Source: UBA6522 sp965204155
GTDB taxonomy: Bacteria; Pseudomonadota; Gammaproteobacteria; Steroidobacterales; Rariloculaceae
Direction of reading: 5' to 3'
Length of the DNA stretch: 64,000 nucleotides
Assembly: GCA_965204155.1 (NCBI GenBank)
Contig: OZ241971.1
Location: 2,976,001 to 3,040,000, forward strand
Each line of letters begins with the position of its first letter. Position 1 is the first letter of the stretch. Positions 9,260-16,402 of the stretch are shown here, one piece after another. Made by a program: the position numbers and the translations under genes. The notes beneath the pieces were generated by a model. The model had not been told where the DNA came from. It worked only from the letters and a program-made list of their open reading frames with translations, and did no database searches.

Positions 9260-9580
9260 ATGACAAAGTTGGCGGTGACCGATCGAGAAGGCCGGCAAGT
9301 CGAAATCGACGGGCAGTCCGGCATGACAGTGATGGAGAACATCCGGGACCTTGATGACAGCGTCGATGCCATCTGCGGTGGACTGTGTTCCTGCGCCACC
9401 TGCCATGTCCATATTGACCCCGACTGGCTGGCAAAGTTGCCACCCCGGCACGAAGAAGAAGACCTGTTGGTCAGCGAATCGATGTACTTCGATCCAGAGC
9501 GTTCCCGCCTGAGTTGCCAGATCATGCTCACCGACGACCTGGATGGACTGACGCTGACCGTCGCGCCTGAGGAGTTTTAG
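9260..9580 (+). CDS. 2Fe-2S ferredoxin, adrenodoxin/putidaredoxin type
   Basis: This 106-residue electron carrier has the 2Fe-2S ligands Cys39, Cys45, Cys48 and Cys86 (C-x5-C-x2-C-x37-C) within ICGGLCSCATCHVHI; Cys43 is an extra cysteine in the loop. Family members pass single electrons from NAD(P)H ferredoxin reductases to P450s, dioxygenases or radical enzymes. It is divergent from the radical SAM cluster across 87 bases, which contain a weak TATAGT -10-like hexamer near 9221. An electron-donor role for that cluster is possible but is only inferred from position. GAGG lies about ten bases before the start. Confidence 0.88.
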   Translation: MTKLAVTDREGRQVEIDGQSGMTVMENIRDLDDSVDAICGGLCSCATCHVHIDPDWLAKLPPRHEEEDLLVSESMYFDPERSRLSCQIMLTDDLDGLTLTVAPEEF

Positions 9581-9614
9581 CCTCGCCCGGAGGAGTTCTA
9601 GACAATTTTTCGTC

Positions 9615-9631
9615 CATCACGAATCGTGATG
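9615..9631. repeat. 17-bp inverted repeat between convergent genes
   Basis: CATCACGA-A-TCGTGATG is a perfect palindrome with 8-bp arms and a one-base centre, lying between the convergent ferredoxin and membrane-protein genes. CGTC/GACG flanks extend it imperfectly. A T-run precedes it on the plus strand, but none follows on either strand, so it is not a standard intrinsic terminator. It may be a bidirectional hairpin or a protein site. Confidence 0.45.
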
Positions 9632-9648
9632 CGACGCTTCGGGCTATG

Positions 9649-10206
9649 TCAGGACCATAGCCACCCAAACGCACCGCCGGTAAGCAGACCGTAGATCAGC
9701 GCGTCGCCGAAGCCCTTGAAGATGCTGCTCCACGGGCGGCCGAACCAGATCGCTTCCTGTACCGTGCCGACGCCGTAGGCCATCCAGGCGACCACGGCCG
9801 TGACCCGGAAGACCGCCATGTAGTCCGCGTCGGGAGCCAGCGTCAGGTACGCTACGTACGCTACCAGCACGGCGACAGCGATATTGAACACGGCGCTCAA
9901 TGCCATGTTGGGTCCCATGCCGGGAATTCCGCGGGGCAGTATCGTGACGAATCCCGCGGCGCCTTCTTCATACGCCTTGCGTACCCGATCCTCCTTCATC
10001 GCCTCCGGCGAGGCGGCGTGGGGGACCATGTACTGTCCGGGCGCCAGGTTCTGAGCGGCCAGGTTTGCGACCGTGCCGGCCTCGTCCGGCAAGGCCGCGT
10101 AATCCTTCTTGTGCCAGGGCAACACCGTCCAGATTAGCGCCGAAGCAACCCAGACAAGGGCGGCGGACAGCAGGACGGGAAGAATCAGGGAAGCAGTCGT
10201 GACCAT
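9649..10206 (-). CDS. Conserved membrane protein of unknown function
   Basis: This 185-residue protein has an N-terminal membrane segment (LILPVLLSAALVWVASALIW), a soluble stretch beginning VLPWHKKDYAALPDE, and about three further hydrophobic helices (ALSAVFNIAVAVLVAYVAYL; VFRVTAVVAWMAYGVGTV; ALIYGLLTGGAFGWLW). The pattern is that of a small inner-membrane protein, and I recall similar unnamed proteins with the WHKKDY-LPDE segment in other proteobacteria. It appears to be a single gene, convergent with the ferredoxin and divergent from the porin-glnK-amtB operon. No catalytic motif is seen and no function can be assigned. Confidence 0.6.
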   Translation of the reverse strand: MVTTASLILPVLLSAALVWVASALIWTVLPWHKKDYAALPDEAGTVANLAAQNLAPGQYMVPHAASPEAMKEDRVRKAYEEGAAGFVTILPRGIPGMGPNMALSAVFNIAVAVLVAYVAYLTLAPDADYMAVFRVTAVVAWMAYGVGTVQEAIWFGRPWSSIFKGFGDALIYGLLTGGAFGWLWS

Positions 10207-10380
10207 GTCGGCGTTCCTTCAACTTGTTCGAATCAGGATCGAATCATAGCCCTGACGGCCACATACGGGAAATTTGCGCGCTGTCGTGGTGCCTTCAATC
10301 GTCCCGCCATAGTGCACATGTTGCGGTCTGTGGTCGGCGTGAATCGTCAACCTATTGAAAATCATAAGGAAAGTAATTTC

Positions 10381-10396
10381 TGGCACGGATAGTGCA
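10381..10396 (+). promoter_or_regulatory. Sigma-54 (-24/-12) promoter of porin-glnK-amtB
   Basis: TGGCACGGATAGTGCA matches the sigma-54 consensus TGGCACG-N4-TTGCW at all but one base, with GG and GC exactly 12 bp apart. It lies 46 bases before the porin start, and AGGAGG at 10428-10433 serves as the ribosome site. This is the expected nitrogen-starvation promoter for glnK-amtB. A clear NtrC-binding site was not resolved upstream. Confidence 0.8.
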
Positions 10397-10441
10397 TAAC
10401 TTGCGGGACGATTCGAATCCCAAACCCAGGAGGATATTGCA

Positions 10442-11062
10442 ATGGTGATTCCACGATTCTTGGCCGTTCTCGCCCTCGCGGCGCTCCCGGCCGTGTCATC
10501 GGCCCAGGTCTCCGCCAATTTCGGCATGGTCAGCGACTACATCTACCGGGGCATTTTTCAGTCGAGTTCATCGGCTTCCGCGGGTCTCGACTTCGAGCAC
10601 GACAGCGGATTCTATATCGGTACCTGGGGCGCGGATGTCGGCCAGGGGATCGAGACAGACCTGTATTTCGGCATTGGAGGCTCCGCGGGCGATCTCGGTT
10701 GGGGCGTCGGCTTTACGGGTTACTACTACACCGACGACTGGGACGACACCTACGAGGAAATCAATCTCGGCGTGAGCTACGGCGGCCTGTCGGTGGATCT
10801 GGCTGTCAACGGGGAGTACGGCGATCAGAAGTATTCCTTCGCTTCGGTCAGCTATGGGTTCGAAGGCGGCGCCTACATCACGTTCGGGAGTTTCGGCCAG
10901 GATTTCGAGGGCAGTTACGGCGAGCTTGGTTACGGCTTCGACTTCATGGGCCTCGACCTGTCCATGGCGGTGGTGGCCAGCAGCGATCTGGGTCCGAGCC
11001 AGGACGGCGGCGACATCGCCCTGACCTTCGGCGTGACCCGGGGCATCTCGTTCGGCGAATGA
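10442..11062 (+). CDS. TorF-family putative outer-membrane porin
   Basis: This 206-residue protein starts with a signal peptide (FLAVLALAALPAVSSAQ) and is then composed of alternating amphipathic beta-strands rich in Gly, Tyr and Asp, opening with the family-typical NFGMVSDYIYRGI. That matches the TIGR02001/TorF-type putative porins, which are commonly encoded next to glnK-amtB. It is first in an operon with the PII protein (42-base gap) and the ammonium transporter, behind a sigma-54 promoter. It probably admits a nitrogen source across the outer membrane under nitrogen limitation; that role is inferred from context. Confidence 0.8.
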   Translation: MVIPRFLAVLALAALPAVSSAQVSANFGMVSDYIYRGIFQSSSSASAGLDFEHDSGFYIGTWGADVGQGIETDLYFGIGGSAGDLGWGVGFTGYYYTDDWDDTYEEINLGVSYGGLSVDLAVNGEYGDQKYSFASVSYGFEGGAYITFGSFGQDFEGSYGELGYGFDFMGLDLSMAVVASSDLGPSQDGGDIALTFGVTRGISFGE

Positions 11063-11104
11063 GACAGGTTTTTCAGTACATCAGAGACAAAGGAAGGTGA
11101 CGCT

Positions 11105-11443
11105 ATGAAACTCATCACGTCAGTGATCAAGCCCTTCAAGCTCGAGGATGTCCGCCAGGCGCTCGCCGAAGCGGGCGTTCAGGGGATGACCGTGACCGAG
11201 GTCAAGGGCTTCGGCCGGCAGAAGGGGCATACGGAGCTTTACCGGGGCGCAGAGTACTCGGTTGACTTCGTGCCGAAGACGAAGATCGAAGCGGCGGTGG
11301 CCGACGAACTGGTGGATGCCGCGGTGGAGGCGATCGTCGCTTCCGCGAGCACCGGTTCGATCGGCGACGGCAAGGTCTTCGTCTCCGAGTTGTTACAGGC
11401 CACACGGATTCGCACCGGCGAGACCGGCGACCAGGCGCTGTAG
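11105..11443 (+). CDS. glnK: PII nitrogen regulatory protein GlnK
   Basis: At 112 residues this has the standard PII length. The T-loop with uridylylation site Tyr51 (YRGAEYSVDF) is intact, as are the N-terminal MKLITSVIKPFKLEDVR and the C-terminal TGSIGDGKVFV nucleotide-binding segment. PII trimers sense ATP/ADP and 2-oxoglutarate and, as GlnK, plug the AmtB pore when ammonium rises. The gene sits 18 bases before amtB in the same operon, which supports glnK over glnB. A ribosome site (AAGGAAGGTGA) precedes the ATG. Confidence 0.95.
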   Translation: MKLITSVIKPFKLEDVRQALAEAGVQGMTVTEVKGFGRQKGHTELYRGAEYSVDFVPKTKIEAAVADELVDAAVEAIVASASTGSIGDGKVFVSELLQATRIRTGETGDQAL

Positions 11444-11461
11444 GCAGGAGGAGAAATCAAC

Positions 11462-12709
11462 ATGGAAATTGCAGAACTCAGCTACGCGCTGGATACATTT
11501 TATTTCCTCGTCATGGGCGCGCTGGTCATGTGGATGGCCGCGGGCTTCACCATGCTCGAGGCGGGATTGGTTCGGGCGAAGAACACGGCCGAGATTCTTA
11601 CCAAGAATGTCGGCCTGTATTCGATTGCCTGCATCATGTACATGCTGTGCGGCTACGGGATCATGTACGGCGACGGTAACGGCGTGATTCCGGGCATCAG
11701 CCTGCTGACCGCCGCGGACAACGCAGCGGCGGACGTAATCGCGGGCGGCGACGATGCGCCGTACTATTCGAGTCTGTCCGACTTTTTCTTCCAGGTGGTT
11801 TTCGTGGCGACGGCCATGTCCATCGTCTCGGGCGCCGTTGCAGAACGCATGAAGCTGTTCTCGTTCTTCGCCTTTGCCGTGATCCTGACCGGCTTCATCT
11901 ACCCCATTCAGGGTTACTGGAAGTGGGGCGGCGGCTGGTTGGATGCGGCCGGATTCCTTGATTTTGCGGGATCGGGTGTGGTGCACATGTGCGGCGGCGC
12001 TGCGGCGTTGGCCGGTGTCCTCCTGTTGGGCGCACGAAAGGGCAAGTACGGACCGTTGGGCGAAGTCCGGGCAATACCTGGCGCCAACCTGCCGCTTTCA
12101 GCCCTGGGAACCCTGATCCTCTGGCTCGGTTGGTTCGGATTCAACGGCGGTTCGGAACTCATGATTTCCAACGTCGATGAAGCCAACGCGGTGTCGCTGG
12201 TCATCGTCAACACCAACATGGCGGCCGCGGGCGGCCTGGTGGCGGCACTGATGACGGCGCGCCTGTGGTTCGGCAAGGCAGATCTGACCATGGCCCTCAA
12301 CGGAGCTCTGGCCGGTCTGGTCGCCATCACCGCAGAGCCTTTGACGCCCTCACCGCTGGCGGCGACGATAATCGGCGCGATCGGCGGCGCGATCGTGGTG
12401 GTGTCCATCGTCATGCTGGACCGCAAGCTCAGGATAGATGACCCCGTCGGCGCCATTTCCGTTCACGGCGTCGTTGGTATCTGGGGCCTGATCGCTGTGT
12501 GCTTCACGAATGGCGACGCATCGATCGGCGCCCAGTTGCTCGGCATCGTCTCGATCTTCGTCTGGGTATTCGTGACAAGTCTTGCGGTCTGGTTCGTGCT
12601 ATCCAGGGTGATGGGAATCCGCGTCTCCGAAGAAGAGGAGTACGAAGGTGTGGACATCGGCGAATGCGGTGTCGAAGCCTATCCGGAGTTCGTGGAAGTA
12701 CCCGAATAA
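11462..12709 (+). CDS. amtB: Ammonium transporter AmtB
   Basis: This 415-residue Amt/Rh-family channel has about eleven hydrophobic helices. The pore twin histidines are present: His175 in GSGVVHMCGG and the second in AISVHGVVGIWG. Asp167 lies just before the first, as in the ammonium-recruiting Asp of AmtB. The N terminus reads directly into a helix (FLVMGALVMWMAAGFTMLEA) without an obvious cleaved signal. It imports ammonium and is gated by the PII protein encoded upstream. AGGAGG lies before the ATG, and a strong intrinsic terminator follows within 60 bases. Confidence 0.95.
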   Translation: MEIAELSYALDTFYFLVMGALVMWMAAGFTMLEAGLVRAKNTAEILTKNVGLYSIACIMYMLCGYGIMYGDGNGVIPGISLLTAADNAAADVIAGGDDAPYYSSLSDFFFQVVFVATAMSIVSGAVAERMKLFSFFAFAVILTGFIYPIQGYWKWGGGWLDAAGFLDFAGSGVVHMCGGAAALAGVLLLGARKGKYGPLGEVRAIPGANLPLSALGTLILWLGWFGFNGGSELMISNVDEANAVSLVIVNTNMAAAGGLVAALMTARLWFGKADLTMALNGALAGLVAITAEPLTPSPLAATIIGAIGGAIVVVSIVMLDRKLRIDDPVGAISVHGVVGIWGLIAVCFTNGDASIGAQLLGIVSIFVWVFVTSLAVWFVLSRVMGIRVSEEEEYEGVDIGECGVEAYPEFVEVPE

Positions 12710-12735
12710 TCGACCTCGGAATCCCTCCGTTGATT

Positions 12736-12769
12736 GCCGCAGTCCTTCGGGGCTGCGGCCTCTTTTTCT
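12736..12769 (+). terminator. Rho-independent terminator after amtB
   Basis: GCCGCAG and CTGCGGC (12736-12742, 12753-12759) form a 7-bp GC-rich stem around a ten-base loop, followed by CCTCTTTTTCT. Position and structure fit an intrinsic terminator for the porin-glnK-amtB transcript. Confidence 0.88.
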
Positions 12770-12819
12770 GGTGCGGGGTTGAGAGTTCGGCTCCGCCAGT
12801 TCGATCCGGCCACGCGCCG

Positions 12820-13581
12820 CTAGAGACGTGATCCGCCGTCGATTTCCAGCACGCGGCCGTTCATGTAGTCGTTTTCCAGCAGGTAGATTGCCGCGTGAGC
12901 GATTTCTTCGGGGTCGCAGAGTCGTCCGGCGGGAATCCCGGCAGCGAGTTTCTCGAGTATTTCCGGTCGCATGCCGGCGACCATTTCCGTCTTGACGAAC
13001 CCCGGAGCGATGGCGTTGACGCGAATGCCGTGCCGTGCCAGTTCCTTTGCCCAGACGACGGTCATGGCGGCGACACCGGCCTTGGAGGCAGAGTAATTGG
13101 TCTGCCCGAAGTTGCCTGCCCTGGAGACGCTGGACAGGTTGATGATGCAGCCGCGGCTCTTCAGGCGGATCATGTGGGCCGCGGCTTCCCGGCCGCACAG
13201 GAAGACGCCCGTCAGGTTGACGTCGATGACGGCCTGCCACTGCTCAAGGCTCAGCTTGTCGACGATCTCTCCTTCCTTCGCCTTCACCAGCAGGCCGTCG
13301 CGGAGTACGCCCGCGTTGTTGATCAGCGCGTCCAGGCGGCCAAAATCCTCCACTGTACGCTCGAACAATCGCTCGACCTCCGGTTCCCTGCTGACATCGG
13401 CCCCGAAGCATCCGACTTCGGCGCCCAGGGCCTCGCAGGCCTGCCGCGTGTTGCCGAGGCTTGCCTCGTCGAGATCCACCAGAACCGGTGTTGCGCCGCG
13501 CGAGGCCACGCCCCGGGCCATCGCCGCACCCAGACCCCGGGCCGCACCGGTGATCACGATTACGCCGCCTTCGAGATTCAT
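12820..13581 (-). CDS. Short-chain dehydrogenase/reductase, FabG-like
   Basis: This 253-residue classical SDR has the cofactor motif TGAARGLG, NNAG in DALINNAGVLRDG, the catalytic Ser in INLSSVSRAG and Tyr-Lys in YSASK, and ends with IDGGSRL as in FabG-like 3-ketoacyl reductases. An insertion-like segment (VKAKEGEIVDKL) follows NNAG and is longer than in housekeeping FabG. Its ATG overlaps the stop of the upstream ABC ATPase gene (ATGA), so the two are likely co-translated. The substrate is probably a 3-oxoacyl or 3-hydroxyacyl thioester but is unproven. Confidence 0.85.
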   Translation of the reverse strand: MNLEGGVIVITGAARGLGAAMARGVASRGATPVLVDLDEASLGNTRQACEALGAEVGCFGADVSREPEVERLFERTVEDFGRLDALINNAGVLRDGLLVKAKEGEIVDKLSLEQWQAVIDVNLTGVFLCGREAAAHMIRLKSRGCIINLSSVSRAGNFGQTNYSASKAGVAAMTVVWAKELARHGIRVNAIAPGFVKTEMVAGMRPEILEKLAAGIPAGRLCDPEEIAHAAIYLLENDYMNGRVLEIDGGSRL

Positions 13582-15107
13582 GCCCGGGTTCTCCTTCGTT
13601 CATGTGAATTCTGTTCGGGCGCATGCAACACGCTCGCCCCGACGATCCTGCCGTCCATCAACTCCAGCAGCCGGTTGAACGGTGCGGGGGTGTCGCTCAG
13701 GTGGCTGGCCGACACGAGTTGCGTACCTCGCGCGATGATCTGCTCCAGTTCGCTGTTGACGAGCTTGCGGTTTTCGTGGTCCAGACCCTCCCACGGCTCG
13801 TCCAGCAGCAGGACCCTGGGCTCGTGTACCACGGCGCGGGCGATCAGCACGCGGCGGAACTGGCCGTAGGACAGTGTCCTTATGTTGCGGTCCGCCAGGT
13901 CCACGAGCCTGAACTGCTCCAGCAGTTCGTCCACCAGCGCAGTCTCCGCAGCCGTCATTCGGCGCGTCTGGCCGATACTTGAATCGAAGCCGGAATAAAT
14001 GCACTGACGCGCCGTGGAGGGGTACCAGTAGCCGGCCTGCAATTCCGGCGAGACCCAGGTGACCTGTTTGCGCAGGTCCCATACGTTGTCCGGGTTCTCG
14101 ATTCCGGGGAACCGAATCGAGCCCCCCAGCGCTGGCCGCAGCTGACCGTGCAGCATGCGCAGAAAGGTGCTCTTGCCGGAGCCGTTGGGTCCTCGCACCA
14201 GCCAGTGCTCCCCGCGCGCCAGGCGCCAGTCGATACCCGCCAACGCCTGCCGCTCGTCCAGCCACACGTCGCCCTGTTCGATCTGGATGATCACGTCCGA
14301 GGCCAACTCCGCCCGGGTGTCGCGTGCCACCGCTGACGGGCTTGCGACGGCCAATTCCGGACGGGCCGAAGGGGCGGAACCGGATGCAACCGCACGGGAC
14401 TCGACGATATGGCCGTTTTCCAGTCGCAGCATCCGCTTGATGGAGCGAGGCAGGTCCGATGCGTCGTGATACGAGCACATCACCGTGGTATGCGCGCTGA
14501 TGCTGTCGATGGTCTCCTTGAGCCGCTGGCGGGACCGGCGGTCCAGGCCCGCCGCGGGTTCGTCCAGAATCAGGACTTCCGGCTCGAAACCCAGGGCGCG
14601 TGCGATGAGCACGCGCCGCTGTTCGCCCCGGGAGAGTTCCAGGAACGGCCGTTGCGCCAGGTGCGTCAGGCCGAGTTCGTCCAGGATTCGTGCGGTGCGT
14701 TCGACCTCGCCGGGTTCGGGGTCGCGTCGCGGCACGTCCGTGCGGAAAATGCCCGAGAGCACCACTTCCAGGGCGAGGAAGTTCCATTTGAGCTGCGTGT
14801 ACCGATCCTGCAGCTCATGGCCTACCAGCGTGATGCGGTCGAGCGCCTGCACGGCGTCGACCTGCAGTTCTGCGCCGAAATCGTAGCGGCGGGTGCCCCG
14901 GCCCGCGTTGGGCCAGAGCTGGCCTGCCACGAGCCTCAGGAAGCTCGTCTTGCCGCTGCCGTTCGCGCCGGTAACCGCCCAATGTTCACCCGGAAACAGC
15001 GCCCAGTCGATTCCGTGCAAAACCGTATGGCCGAGCAACTTCACGTCCACGTTGCGCAATTGCACGATGGGACGTGGCGAGTCGGCGTCTGGGCTCGGGT
15101 GAATCAT
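13578..15107 (-). CDS. Tandem ABC ATPase, ModF-like
   Basis: This soluble protein of about 509 residues carries two ABC ATPase domains: Walker A GANGSGKT and GPNGSGKS, ABC signatures LSRGEQRR and LSYGQFRR, Walker B VLILDEPAAGLD and VLLLDEPWEGLD. No membrane domain is present. The architecture and spacing resemble ModF/PhrA-type proteins of the molybdate locus, whose exact role is unclear; no modABC genes are nearby. The ATG at 15107 is favoured; in-frame ATGs at 15131 and 15203 would add N-terminal residues without homology signs. It is translationally coupled to the SDR. Confidence 0.75.
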   Translation of the reverse strand: MIHPSPDADSPRPIVQLRNVDVKLLGHTVLHGIDWALFPGEHWAVTGANGSGKTSFLRLVAGQLWPNAGRGTRRYDFGAELQVDAVQALDRITLVGHELQDRYTQLKWNFLALEVVLSGIFRTDVPRRDPEPGEVERTARILDELGLTHLAQRPFLELSRGEQRRVLIARALGFEPEVLILDEPAAGLDRRSRQRLKETIDSISAHTTVMCSYHDASDLPRSIKRMLRLENGHIVESRAVASGSAPSARPELAVASPSAVARDTRAELASDVIIQIEQGDVWLDERQALAGIDWRLARGEHWLVRGPNGSGKSTFLRMLHGQLRPALGGSIRFPGIENPDNVWDLRKQVTWVSPELQAGYWYPSTARQCIYSGFDSSIGQTRRMTAAETALVDELLEQFRLVDLADRNIRTLSYGQFRRVLIARAVVHEPRVLLLDEPWEGLDHENRKLVNSELEQIIARGTQLVSASHLSDTPAPFNRLLELMDGRIVGASVLHAPEQNSHERRRTRA

Positions 15108-15114
15108 CGCGCGG

Positions 15115-15120
15115 ATTATA
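15115..15120 (-). promoter_or_regulatory. TATAAT -10 hexamer upstream of the ABC ATPase
   Basis: A perfect TATAAT on the minus strand ends eight bases before the ATG at 15107. Used as a -10 box, transcription would start at or next to the start codon, giving a leaderless message. No good -35 hexamer is seen at 16-18 bp, so this is tentative. Confidence 0.35.
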
Positions 15121-15226
15121 CGGGGAAACATCGGAGCAATCGGTGGCTCCGGGGGCAGCTGGACTTCACTCCGGGCGTGGTCGGGGCTACGCTGTCGGGC
15201 CACGGTACATGCAGGGACAGCCTAAA

Positions 15227-16216
15227 ATGACCGACGTACTGCCCACTGCGGAAGACGTGAGGGAAGCTTCGATCCGGCTTCGATCACGGATCATGCCTTC
15301 CCCGATACTGGAATCGGAGGATCTGAACCGCCGCGCCGGGTGCCGGGTGCTGATCAAGGCGGAGTCCCTGCAGCATGGGGGCAGTTTCAAGATACGGGGC
15401 GCTCTGAATGGACTCCTGAGCCTCGGCCAAGCCGGGCGACGCGCCGGGGTGGTTACGTTTTCATCCGGAAATCACGCGCAGGGTGTTGCCCTGGCCGCCA
15501 GGTGGCTGGGCATGCAGGCAACCATCGTCATGCCCCGGGATGCGCCCCGGATCAAGAGGCTGGGCACGGAGCGGGCGGGCGCACGTGTCGTTCTGTACGA
15601 TCGTTACACGGAGGAGAGGGAGCGCATCGGGTCCGATCTGGCGGCTCGCAGCGGCGCTGTGCTGCTGCCCCCGTTCGACCACCCTGACATCATCGCCGGA
15701 CAAGGCACCGTGGGGCTTGAGATTGCCCGTTTCGCCCGCGACAGTGGCGTCCGCCTGGAGGCGCTCTATTCCCCTTGCGGCGGCGGCGGTCTGATTGCCG
15801 GGTGTGCATTGGCCATGGAAACGATCTTTCCCGAGTGCGACCTGTTTGCCGTGGAGCCGGAAGGATACGCCGAGACAGGACGCTCGCTGGAATCCGGCCG
15901 CCGGCAGCGGGTCAGGGGCCATCCGCCCACACTTTGCGACGCGCTCATGGCTCCCACTCCCGGCGCGGTCACCTTCGCCATCAATCGGCGGCGGCTGGCG
16001 GGCGGTCTGGAGGTTTCGGACGCTCAGGCGGCACGAGGCGTCGCATTCGCCGCAAGATTCCTCAAGCTGATCCTGGAACCATCCGGAGCCGTCGCACTCG
16101 CTGCATTGCTGGACGGCGTGGCGTCGGATCGCGAATGCGTGGCCGTAGTGTTGAGCGGCGCCAATGTCGATCCGGAGCGCCTGTGCGAGATCATTGCCGA
16201 TAACCCGGACCCGTAA
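15227..16216 (+). CDS. PLP-dependent threonine/serine dehydratase
   Basis: This 329-residue fold-type II PLP enzyme has the Schiff-base lysine in SFKIRGA, the substrate loop SSGNHAQG, and the phosphate-binding glycine loop CGGGGLIAG. There is no C-terminal ACT regulatory domain, so it resembles catabolic or serine-racemase-like members rather than biosynthetic IlvA. The reaction is expected to be deamination of threonine or serine to the 2-oxo acid; racemase activity is possible. The ATG at 15227 gives the normal N terminus. It is divergent from the ABC ATPase gene. A diverged paralogue lies at 55760-56728. Confidence 0.85.
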   Translation: MTDVLPTAEDVREASIRLRSRIMPSPILESEDLNRRAGCRVLIKAESLQHGGSFKIRGALNGLLSLGQAGRRAGVVTFSSGNHAQGVALAARWLGMQATIVMPRDAPRIKRLGTERAGARVVLYDRYTEERERIGSDLAARSGAVLLPPFDHPDIIAGQGTVGLEIARFARDSGVRLEALYSPCGGGGLIAGCALAMETIFPECDLFAVEPEGYAETGRSLESGRRQRVRGHPPTLCDALMAPTPGAVTFAINRRRLAGGLEVSDAQAARGVAFAARFLKLILEPSGAVALAALLDGVASDRECVAVVLSGANVDPERLCEIIADNPDP

Positions 16217-16402
16217 GTTTCCACCGCGCAGGCTCCGGGGCAGAGTGAGATCAACGCGAATGCGGAATTCGGGATAAGATGAGCCTGCAGCCGAAGATGA
16301 ACTTCGCGTTGCGTTGGGGTCCGTGAGCCCTTGCAGTATTTTGGTCCGCCATGTGGTCAAACCGGTCGACATCGAGCACTCAAATCGGCTGAAAGCAGCA
16401 CC

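Noticed and set aside
9601..9631. Rho-independent terminator between the ferredoxin and the membrane-protein gene.
   Set aside because: The T-run lies before the hairpin on the plus strand, and A residues follow it on the minus strand, so neither direction has the required U-tail.
10207..10380. NtrC-binding sites upstream of the sigma-54 promoter.
   Set aside because: Partial matches such as TGCAC near 10313 lack the paired half-site at proper spacing.
10405..10425. GATTCGAATCCC resembling a tRNA T-loop.
   Set aside because: No flanking acceptor, D-arm or anticodon structure can be formed.
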